Part shown: one piece after another, positions 52,921 to 59,904 of the stretch | Layout of the letters: each line of letters opens with the position of its first letter | Position numbering within the stretch: the first letter of the stretch is position 1 | Origin: Casp-actino8 sp964614655 | GTDB taxonomy: Bacteria > Actinomycetota > Acidimicrobiia > Acidimicrobiales > Ilumatobacteraceae | Assembly: GCA_964614655.1 (NCBI GenBank) | Contig: CAZTPF010000006.1 | Coordinates: 33,121 to 97,120 of the forward strand | Length of the DNA: 64,000 bases | Direction of reading: 5' to 3' | Position numbers and translations under genes: made by a program | The notes under the pieces: generated by a model | The model's database searches: none | The model's input: only the letters and a program-made list of their open reading frames with translations | What the model was told of the DNA's origin: nothing

Positions 52921-54345
52921 TCAGTCGGTGCCCGGACGCCGCGTTCCTTCACGTTCCGGATCACCGGAATATCCGGGCGGATACGTGAGCAGGAGTTCGG
53001 CTTCCGACGGCGTGCGCTTCACCCGGGCTTCGTCGGGGAGCAATGCCGTGATCGACTTCATGATCCGCTTGGTCGCCGGTTCGGGTTGCTTGCCCCGAAG
53101 TCGGATCGGCTCCCCCACACGGATCCGAACGAGCGGCGGGTCGGTGACGTTCAGAACGTGCGGAATACGAGACGAGCGAGGCCACACCTTCTCGGTTCCC
53201 CACAGTCCGACGGGGACGACCGGCGCCCCGGTCGCCATGGCGAGTCGCGCCGCGCCCCACCGCCCCTTCAGCACCGGATCGAAGAAGGCTGGGCCACGAG
53301 GAATCGTCCCCTCGGGCATGATCGCCACCATCTCGCCGGCGGCCAATGCCTCTTCGGCGAACTGGAGCGGCTCGTCACTTCCGGTGCCGCGATCGACGCG
53401 AATACCACCGAGTGCCGACGCCAGCTGCCCGATGACCGGAGCCTCGAAGACTTCCTTCTTGCCGAGGAAGCGAACGGTGCGTCCGGTTCGCGCCACCGTG
53501 ACGGCCATCGCGAAGACGTCGAAGTACGAACGGTGATTGCCGCACAGAATCGCCGGCCCCTCGACCGGTACGTTCTCGACACCGTCGATGTCGAAGCGAG
53601 CGAACGGGAACATCGTCGGGCGCGCGAATTCGAGAGCGAGCTTCTGGATCTCGACGTTGGCGACCGGGAGCTTCACGACTCCGGGAGACACGTCGAAGTG
53701 AAGGACGGGCCAGCGACGCGTCGCAGCCACGATCTGCAATCGCGGATCGGGATTCACAGCGTGCGGAAATCCGACCGACGACAAAAGAGGTAGGTCGTAG
53801 ACGCTGTCGGAATAGGCGTACGAACGGTCGAGATCGACGTCGGCGCGAATCGCCCAATCACGGACCGCCGAGGCTTTGCCGCTGTTCCACACGAAGGGAC
53901 CGTCGAGTCGTCCGGTGTACACGTCGTTGTCGTCGTGTTCGTAGGTCGTTGCGACGACGTCGTCGAATCCGAGAAGTCGTGCGAGTGGTTCGACGAGGTC
54001 GCGCGGAGTCGTCGTCGCGATCACCAGGACGCGATTCGCCACGCGATGACGTTCGACTTCGGCCCGCGCGAAACCCGGAACGAGAGCCGCGAGTCGCGGT
54101 GCGGCGTCCTCAGCCGCGCGTCGAACAGCTTGTCGAGACTTTCCACGAGCGAGGGCGACGCCTTGCCGGGCGATCGCCATCGACGGCAAGGTCTCGCCGA
54201 CGCGATTGAACACTTCGAACAACAGTCGTTCTCCGGGGATGCTTCCCGAACGCAACCCGGCGTCGCGAAGAGCGTCGGAGAGAACCGGACCTGATGCACC
54301 GACGAGGAGGGTCCGATCGAGATCGAAGATCGCTGCCTCGCGCAT
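52921..54345 (-). CDS. HAD-IB phosphatase fused to PlsC-type acyltransferase
   Basis: A 474-residue bifunctional protein. Residues 1 to about 215 are a HAD-IB domain with the canonical D8LD10RT motif, VLVIATTTPRDL and YSDSVYDLPLLSSVG. Residues about 240-450 are a PlsC acyltransferase with NHRSYFD (H271, D276), IMPEGTIPRG and GAPVVPVGLWG. This is the layout of mycobacterial Rv2483c (PlsC). It may acylate a lysophosphatidate-type substrate and dephosphorylate a related one. It starts 6 bases after a TAGGGT box and next to the 6C RNA. Confidence 0.92.
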   Translation of the reverse strand: MREAAIFDLDRTLLVGASGPVLSDALRDAGLRSGSIPGERLLFEVFNRVGETLPSMAIARQGVALARGKSRQAVRRAAEDAAPRLAALVPGFARAEVERHRVANRVLVIATTTPRDLVEPLARLLGFDDVVATTYEHDDNDVYTGRLDGPFVWNSGKASAVRDWAIRADVDLDRSYAYSDSVYDLPLLSSVGFPHAVNPDPRLQIVAATRRWPVLHFDVSPGVVKLPVANVEIQKLALEFARPTMFPFARFDIDGVENVPVEGPAILCGNHRSYFDVFAMAVTVARTGRTVRFLGKKEVFEAPVIGQLASALGGIRVDRGTGSDEPLQFAEEALAAGEMVAIMPEGTIPRGPAFFDPVLKGRWGAARLAMATGAPVVPVGLWGTEKVWPRSSRIPHVLNVTDPPLVRIRVGEPIRLRGKQPEPATKRIMKSITALLPDEARVKRTPSEAELLLTYPPGYSGDPEREGTRRPGTD

Positions 54346-54351
54346 GAGTTC

Positions 54352-54357
54352 ACCCTA
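54352..54357 (-). promoter_or_regulatory. -10 box of a leaderless promoter for the HAD-PlsC gene
   Basis: TAGGGT on the minus strand ends 6 bases before ATG 54345. It gives the gene its own start, independent of the 6C RNA upstream. Confidence 0.5.
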
Positions 54358-54400
54358 CGAAGCAGATCGGCACGATCCCGACGTGGCGCCCCAACGGGAA

Positions 54401-54501
54401 AGGCCCCGCTTGGGGGAAGCGGGGCCTCTCAACCTGGGGTTCCGGTGGCGGGGGGAGCCACTTGGTGGAACCACGTCGTGTGTGTTTGGGGGAAACACAC
54501 A
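54401..54501 (-). ncRNA. 6C small RNA with three C-loop hairpins
   Basis: On the minus strand three hairpins follow one another, each with a cytosine loop. The first is TGTGTGTTT-CCCCC-AAACACACA. The second is GTGGC-TCCCCCC-GCCAC inside an outer GGTTCC/GGAACC stem. The third is AGGCCCCGCTT-CCCCC-AAGCGGGGCCT, which probably also terminates. This matches the actinobacterial 6C RNA (Rfam 6C), an sRNA whose C-rich loops pair with G-rich mRNA sites. A TATAGAT box at 54505-54511 could be its -10. In M. tuberculosis the 6C RNA (B11) also lies beside a HAD-hydrolase gene. Exact ends are estimated. Confidence 0.8.
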
Positions 54502-54592
54502 ACGATCTATATGTGAAAGTATGCACGTGAATAGGGGAACGTTCAAGTCGATAGAGGAGATGACCCCTATCATTTTTGGCGATAAGTCGGGC

Positions 54593-54598
54593 TAAGGT
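54593..54598 (+). promoter_or_regulatory. -10 box of a leaderless promoter for the LysR gene
   Basis: TAAGGT ends 6 bases before GTG 54605, in the same TAAGGT-nnCCAC-GTG context as ddl. Read instead as AAGGTGA it could be a ribosome-binding site, so the two readings compete. Confidence 0.45.
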
Positions 54599-54604
54599 GA
54601 CCAC

Positions 54605-55537
54605 GTGGACCTTCGGCAGATTTCGTCACTGATCGCCATCGCCGACCACGGATCCTTTTCGGCCGCCGCCCGGGCCCTCTACACCGTGCAGTCGAACGTT
54701 TCAGCCCACATCGCCCGCCTCGAACGGGAGTTGGGCGTCACGCTCGTCGACCGGACGACCGGCCAGATCACCGAGGAAGGGGCCCTGGTCGTCGAACGGG
54801 GCCGCCGGATTCTCCGGGAATTCGACGAGATCTCGGCCGATATCGCTGCGCTCGACGACATCGTGTCCGGCGACACCCGAATCGGCGTCATCGGAACCAC
54901 CGGACGCTGGCTCATGCCCCAGTTCCTCAACCAGCTCACCGTCGACTTCCCCCACGTGAAGCCCACGATCTCCGAAGGCGGCACCACCTCGCTCGTCCCC
55001 CGGCTCCTCGCCGGCAACCTCGACGCCTGCATCGTGCACCTACCAGTCGACGACCCCGAAGCCCACGTCGAACCCCTCTTCGCCGAGGATCTGGTGCTGT
55101 TGGCCCCGGCCACCCACCCGTGGTTCGAGGCCGATCAGCTCACCATGCGCCACCTCGCCGAACTCCCCATCCTGCTGCCCCCTTCGTCGTCCACTCTGCG
55201 GCGCATCATCAATCGGGCGGCCGACAACGCCGGCGTGACCCTCACCTCCCAAGCCGAGATCGACGGTGTTCGACTCATGACGTCGTTGGCCTTCGAGGGC
55301 TTCGGAGCCGCCATCGTTCCGGCCACTGCAGTACCACGATGGCTGAAAGGCGAATTCCGACGAGTCGCGGTTCCCGAACTCCCCCGTCGCGTCGTCGGCT
55401 GGGTCCAACGACGCCGTCCGCGTCCTGGACCGCCCACTCGCGCCGCCTTCGACGTGGCGCGCGAGTTGATCGAGCGACGCGGTCAACGTCAGCCCGGAGT
55501 GCACGTCGGCGTCGATGCGTTCCCGTTGAAGGCGTAG
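54605..55537 (+). CDS. LysR-family transcriptional regulator
   Basis: A 310-residue LysR regulator with the N-terminal winged helix (LRQISSLIAIADHGSFSAAA, then LYTVQSNVSAHIARLERELG) and a periplasmic-binding-like effector domain (GDTRIGVIGTTGRWLMPQFL). It lies 20 bp upstream of the carboxyltransferase gene in the same direction, so it may be in that operon and control it. Citrate synthase lies further downstream. Confidence 0.93.
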   Translation: MDLRQISSLIAIADHGSFSAAARALYTVQSNVSAHIARLERELGVTLVDRTTGQITEEGALVVERGRRILREFDEISADIAALDDIVSGDTRIGVIGTTGRWLMPQFLNQLTVDFPHVKPTISEGGTTSLVPRLLAGNLDACIVHLPVDDPEAHVEPLFAEDLVLLAPATHPWFEADQLTMRHLAELPILLPPSSSTLRRIINRAADNAGVTLTSQAEIDGVRLMTSLAFEGFGAAIVPATAVPRWLKGEFRRVAVPELPRRVVGWVQRRRPRPGPPTRAAFDVARELIERRGQRQPGVHVGVDAFPLKA

Positions 55538-55557
55538 CGAGACCTACTCTTCAGGCC

Positions 55558-56898
55558 ATGGCCGTTCCGTTGCGATCCCGGGTTCCGGGCGCAGCTCGGG
55601 CCGATGTCCGACGTTGCGGTGATCGATCGGTCGTCTGGGTCGAAGTCAGCGGCGAGGTCCACAAGGGTGCGCTGAGCAACGAAGCCTCGTCGATCATCGA
55701 GACCGGAGCCCGAATCGCTGTCGAAGAGCAGATTCCCTTCGTCGCCGTCGTCGCCTCGTCGGGTGCCGACATCACCGAGGGCATGTCGGCACTGCACGGA
55801 TGGGGGTTGGCGGCAAGAGCCCTCACCGATTGTTCGGGGAAGGTCCCGACCGTGATGATCGTCGACGGACCGGCGGTTTCGGGTCCGGCCCTTCTTCTCG
55901 GCATCGTCGACCACGTGATCATGACCGAACGCTCCTACGCCTTCGTGTCGGGCCCGGCCATGGTCACCGAGTTCACCGGAGTGGCCATCGACAACGACGA
56001 ACTCGGTGGCGCCGCGGCCCATGCCCGCCACACCGGTGCCGCCTCGCTCGTCACCCCCGATCTCGAGTCCGCCGTGGCGTCCGTCGAACAGTTGCTGTCG
56101 TACCTTCCGGACAACTCCGACGTCGAACCTCCGGTGTTCGACTCCGACGACGAGGCCGGACGTTCCACACCCGAAGCCGGCGACCGCATTCCGCCGTCGT
56201 CGACCGGCAGCTACGACGTTCGCGACGTGATCCGCGACGTCTGCGACGACGGAGACTTCTTCGAGATTCGGGCGCGTTGGTCGGCCAACCTGGTCACCGG
56301 ATTCGCGACCCTGGACGGCCGCCCGGTCGGCGTCCTGGCCAATCAGCCGATGGTGCTCGCCGGCACCCTCGACATTCCTGCCTCGCAGAAAGGTGCCCGA
56401 TTCGTCGCGTTCTGCGACGCCTTCAACCTTCCGATCATCACCTTCGTCGACACTCCCGGCTTCTACCCCGGCAAGGACCTCGAATGGCGCGGCATGATTC
56501 GCCACGGCGCACAACTCGTGTTCGCCTACGGGCGCGCGACCGTTCCGCGCGTGTGCGTGATCCTTCGCAAGAGCTACGGCGGGGCGTACATCGTCATGGA
56601 CTCGAAGAGGATGGGCAACGACTTGTGCGTCGCCTGGCCCTGGGCCGAGCTCGCAGTCATGGGCGCCGGGCAGGCGGCGGCGATCCTCCAACGTCGGGCC
56701 ACACCCGACGAACGAGCGGCCTTCGAGGCCGACTACACCGAGCGACTCCTCAACCCCTACGTCGCCGCCGAGCGAGGATTCGTCGATGCCGTGATCGAGC
56801 CGGCCGACACCCGGGCCGTGATCTGTACCGCTCTGTCGTCCCTCATCGACAAGCGGGAGTACTTGCCCGGGCGCAAACACGACAACTCCCCGCTCTGA
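55558..56898 (+). CDS. Acyl-CoA carboxylase beta subunit (carboxyltransferase)
   Basis: A 446-residue carboxyltransferase of the acetyl/propionyl-CoA carboxylase beta family. It has two crotonase-like halves. The first is short and atypical (EVHKGALSNEASSIIETGAR, MIVDGPAVSGPALLLGIVD). The second is well conserved (VGVLANQPMVLAGTLDIPAS, ITFVDTPGFYPGKDLEWRG, KSYGGAYIVMDSKRMG). Usual length is about 510-530, so the N-terminal half is reduced. ATG 55558 is 20 bp after lysR. No biotin-carboxylase partner is in the window. Confidence 0.88.
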   Translation: MAVPLRSRVPGAARADVRRCGDRSVVWVEVSGEVHKGALSNEASSIIETGARIAVEEQIPFVAVVASSGADITEGMSALHGWGLAARALTDCSGKVPTVMIVDGPAVSGPALLLGIVDHVIMTERSYAFVSGPAMVTEFTGVAIDNDELGGAAAHARHTGAASLVTPDLESAVASVEQLLSYLPDNSDVEPPVFDSDDEAGRSTPEAGDRIPPSSTGSYDVRDVIRDVCDDGDFFEIRARWSANLVTGFATLDGRPVGVLANQPMVLAGTLDIPASQKGARFVAFCDAFNLPIITFVDTPGFYPGKDLEWRGMIRHGAQLVFAYGRATVPRVCVILRKSYGGAYIVMDSKRMGNDLCVAWPWAELAVMGAGQAAAILQRRATPDERAAFEADYTERLLNPYVAAERGFVDAVIEPADTRAVICTALSSLIDKREYLPGRKHDNSPL

Positions 56899-56966
56899 AC
56901 GGTCGGCTCCTCGACTCGTCACCGAGCGTTCACCGTCGGGACTGAGTGCCGGAGGGGCCCGACGGT

Positions 56967-56972
56967 TATCCT
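56967..56972 (+). promoter_or_regulatory. Candidate -10 box for citrate synthase
   Basis: TATCCT fits TAnnnT and lies 80 bases before GTG 57052, leaving a G-rich leader (AGGCGGGGGAGAAAGCCT region). The leader includes AAGGGGACGAG near the start codon. No clear -35 box. Confidence 0.35.
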
Positions 56973-57051
56973 CGAGAGGCGGGGGAGAAAGCCTCCGCAC
57001 GCTGGACACGGCCCGAACAACGAGCCGCCGAACACGAAGGGGACGAGCAAG

Positions 57052-58320
57052 GTGCCCGACACCATCACGATCATCGACGACCGCACCGGCAAGAAGGTCA
57101 CGGTCCCGATCGAGGGCGGAGTCTTTCCGGCCTCGGCGGTGCGAGAGCTGGATCCGTCGCTCTACATCTACGACCCGGCCTACATGCAGACCGCGGCCTG
57201 CAAGAGTTCGATCACCTTTCTCGACGGTGACGCCGGAATTCTGCGATACCGCGGCTATCCGATCGAGCAGCTGGCCGAGAAGAGCACCTACCTCGAGGTC
57301 GCCTATCTCCTGTTGAACGGCGAATTGCCGAACAAGGCACAGCTCGAGAAGTGGACGCACGACGTCACCCATCACACTTTCATCCACGAGAACATGCGCA
57401 AGCGGTTCGTCGACGGATTCCACTACGACGCCCATCCCATGGGCATGTTCGTGAGCTCGGTGGCGGCCCTCGGGACCTTCTACGACGACGCCAAGGACAT
57501 CCAGAGCAAGGAGAGTCGCGACAAGCAGATCCTCCGCCTCATCGCCAAGTCCCCCACCCTGGCCGCCATGGCCTACCGGTTCTCGGTCGGCCTGCCCTTC
57601 CAGTACCCCGACAACGACCTGTCGTTCCCGGCGAACTTCCTCAACATGATGTGGAAGGTCGGCGAATACGAAATCGACCCGCGTCTCGAGCGGGCCATGG
57701 ACGTGTTGTTCATTCTCCACGCCGATCACGAGCAGAACTGCGGCACCACTGCGATGCGCGTGGTGGGTTCGAGCCACGCCGACCCGTACTCGTCGGCCGC
57801 GGCCGCCGCCTCGGCTCTCTACGGTCCGCTCCACGGCGGCGCCAACGAAGCCGTCGTGCGCATGCTCGAAGAGATCGGCTCGATCGACAACGTGTCGGCG
57901 TTCATCGACGACGTGAAGAGTGGCAAGGGAAGTCGCCTCATGGGATTCGGCCACCGCGTCTACAAGAACTACGACCCGCGAGCCAAGATCATCAAGAAGA
58001 CCGCCTACGACGTCTTCGAGGTCACCGGCAAGAATCCCCTTCTCGACATCGCCCTCAAGCTCGAAGAGACGGCCCTCAGCGATCCGTACTTCGTCGACCG
58101 CAAGCTCTATCCGAACGTCGACTTCTACTCGGGCCTCATCTATCAGGCGCTCGGCTTCCCGGTGGCGATGTTCACTGTTCTGTTCGCCATTCCTCGTACG
58201 GTCGGCTGGCTGGCCCACTGGCAGGAACTGCTGAACGACAAGGAGCAGAAGATCTCGCGGCCGCGTCAGTGGTACACGGGCGTCGACGCTCGCGACTACG
58301 TACCCGTCACCTCGCGCTGA
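57052..58320 (+). CDS. gltA: Citrate synthase
   Basis: A 422-residue type-II citrate synthase joining oxaloacetate and acetyl-CoA. Catalytic residues lie in LHADHEQNCGTT, GPLHGGANE and GFGHRVYKNYDPRA, with a C-terminal RPRQWYTG arginine site. Length is normal for the hexameric Gram-negative-like class. The start is GTG 57052 after AAGGGGACGAG. It lies between the carboxyltransferase and the molybdopterin oxidoreductase, all rightward. Confidence 0.96.
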   Translation: MPDTITIIDDRTGKKVTVPIEGGVFPASAVRELDPSLYIYDPAYMQTAACKSSITFLDGDAGILRYRGYPIEQLAEKSTYLEVAYLLLNGELPNKAQLEKWTHDVTHHTFIHENMRKRFVDGFHYDAHPMGMFVSSVAALGTFYDDAKDIQSKESRDKQILRLIAKSPTLAAMAYRFSVGLPFQYPDNDLSFPANFLNMMWKVGEYEIDPRLERAMDVLFILHADHEQNCGTTAMRVVGSSHADPYSSAAAAASALYGPLHGGANEAVVRMLEEIGSIDNVSAFIDDVKSGKGSRLMGFGHRVYKNYDPRAKIIKKTAYDVFEVTGKNPLLDIALKLEETALSDPYFVDRKLYPNVDFYSGLIYQALGFPVAMFTVLFAIPRTVGWLAHWQELLNDKEQKISRPRQWYTGVDARDYVPVTSR

Positions 58321-58326
58321 CGTCCG

Positions 58327-59904
58327 GTGGCCGAACTCGCCGAGGTCGATCCATCGGCGCCTCGTGATGTCGACGAGTGGTCGGCCCCACCGCGTTGGGC
58401 CGGCGCCCTCGCCGGAGTGGTGGCGGGCGCCCTCGCCCTCTTCGTCGGGCACGTCGTCGTCCAGTTCGACGACGGCGTCTCACCTCTCGATCTGGTCAGC
58501 GGCTCGTTCGTCGATCGCACTCCCCGCTGGCTGAAGGAATGGGCCATCGCCAACTTCGGCACCAACGACAAGTTGGTGCTCGAGATCGGGGCCTACTCCG
58601 TGTTGTTCGTCGTGGCTCTGGCTCTCGGCATAGCGTCCCGGCGTCGTGCCACCGGATACGCAGTCGGTACGTTCGCCGTCGCCCTCGTCGGGAGCGTGAG
58701 CGCGGCCGAACGCGCCGGCACATCGTGGCTGTCGATTCTCGCCCCCTTCGTCGGTGCCGCCATCGGCTCGGTCGTGTTCGCCGTGGCGTGCGACGCCCTC
58801 GTCGGACGTTGGCTCGACTCGCGTCGACCACACGTCTCGCGAGTGCCGGTCGGCTGGGACCGCCGTCGCTTCCTGCGCACCACGGTCGCCGCCGGAGCAG
58901 CGGCGTCGATCGCCGGTGTGGTCTCGACGCGTCGCGAAGGCGAACGACTCGATCGCATCGAAGCGCAGCGTCCCGAGTCCCTCCCCGACTCCGACGGAGG
59001 AGCGGTCTCGCTCGGCGACTTCCACCCGACCGACCCGTTCGTCACCCCGATCGCCGACTTCTATCGCATCGACACCGCTCTTTCGTTTCCGAACGTCGAC
59101 CTCGATCGTTGGCGCCTCCGCATCTCGGGGCTCGTCGACGAACCGCTCGAACTCTCCTACGACGACCTGCTGGCCCGCCCACAGGTCGAACGCACCATCA
59201 CCTTGTGCTGCGTGTCGAACGAGATCGGCGGATCCTTGGTCGGCAACGCCGTCTGGCAAGGAGTGCTGTTGTCGGACTTGCTCGCCGAGGCCGGCGTGGC
59301 CGACGAAGCCGAGCAGGTGTTCAGCACGAGTCTCGACGGATGGACGTGCGGCTTCCCGGTCGAGACTGCGCTCGACGGACGCGACTGTCTCGTGGCACTC
59401 GGAATGAACGGCGAAGCACTTCCACTCGTGCACGGATTCCCGGCCCGACTGGTGGTTCCCGGTCTGTACGGGTACGTGTCGGCCACCAAGTGGTTGTCGA
59501 CGATCGAACTCACCACGTGGGATCGACGCGGGTATTGGATTCCCCGTGGCTGGTCGCGTCTCGGTCCCGTCAAGACGCAGTCTCGAATCGACGTACCTCG
59601 ACGTGGCCAACAGGTTCCGTCCGGCGAATTCGTCATTGCCGGAACGGCGTGGGCTCAACACACGGGCATCGCCAAAGTCGAAGTTCGCATCGACGACGAA
59701 CCCTGGCGGGAGGCGACACTCGCCGACGACGTGAGCGACGACACCTGGCGTCAGTGGAAGATCACGTGGAAGGCCACACCCGGCGAGCATCGACTGACCG
59801 TACGAGCCACCGACAAGAGCGGCTACACACAGACCGATCGCGTGACGCCGGTTGCTCCCGACGGAGCAACCGGCTGGCACTATCGGCGAATCAAGGTCGT
59901 CTGA
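58327..59904 (+). CDS. Membrane-anchored molybdopterin oxidoreductase (sulfite-oxidase family)
   Basis: A 525-residue protein. About four N-terminal helices (WAGALAGVVAGALALFVG, YSVLFVVALALGIA and others) precede a twin-arginine-like DRRRFLRTTVAAGAAASIAG at about residue 178. The catalytic domain then has the molybdenum-ligand cysteine in TLCCVSNEIGG and a C-terminal dimerisation domain. It is likely an extracytoplasmic oxidase or reductase of the YedY/SUOX type. GTG 58327 is 6 bp after citrate synthase. Its end carries a 12-bp hairpin and overlaps the convergent gene by 14 bp. Confidence 0.88.
   Translation: MAELAEVDPSAPRDVDEWSAPPRWAGALAGVVAGALALFVGHVVVQFDDGVSPLDLVSGSFVDRTPRWLKEWAIANFGTNDKLVLEIGAYSVLFVVALALGIASRRRATGYAVGTFAVALVGSVSAAERAGTSWLSILAPFVGAAIGSVVFAVACDALVGRWLDSRRPHVSRVPVGWDRRRFLRTTVAAGAAASIAGVVSTRREGERLDRIEAQRPESLPDSDGGAVSLGDFHPTDPFVTPIADFYRIDTALSFPNVDLDRWRLRISGLVDEPLELSYDDLLARPQVERTITLCCVSNEIGGSLVGNAVWQGVLLSDLLAEAGVADEAEQVFSTSLDGWTCGFPVETALDGRDCLVALGMNGEALPLVHGFPARLVVPGLYGYVSATKWLSTIELTTWDRRGYWIPRGWSRLGPVKTQSRIDVPRRGQQVPSGEFVIAGTAWAQHTGIAKVEVRIDDEPWREATLADDVSDDTWRQWKITWKATPGEHRLTVRATDKSGYTQTDRVTPVAPDGATGWHYRRIKVV
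59847..59874. terminator. Coding-embedded hairpin at a convergent junction
   Basis: GCCGGTTGCTCC, loop CGAC, then GGAGCAACCGGC: a perfect 12-bp stem. It is 30 bases before the end of the oxidoreductase gene, where two convergent genes overlap. No T-tract follows on either strand, so it may stop or protect transcripts rather than act as a classic intrinsic terminator. Confidence 0.55.

Noticed and set aside
54401..54427. Simple intrinsic terminator for the HAD-PlsC or LysR region
   Set aside because: The hairpin is one of three with G5 (plus) or C5 (minus) loops, has no T-tract, and fits better as the last hairpin of a 6C RNA.
55489..58452. A 987-codon minus-strand open frame
   Set aside because: Antisense to the carboxyltransferase and citrate synthase genes, with no domain motifs; a GC-bias shadow.
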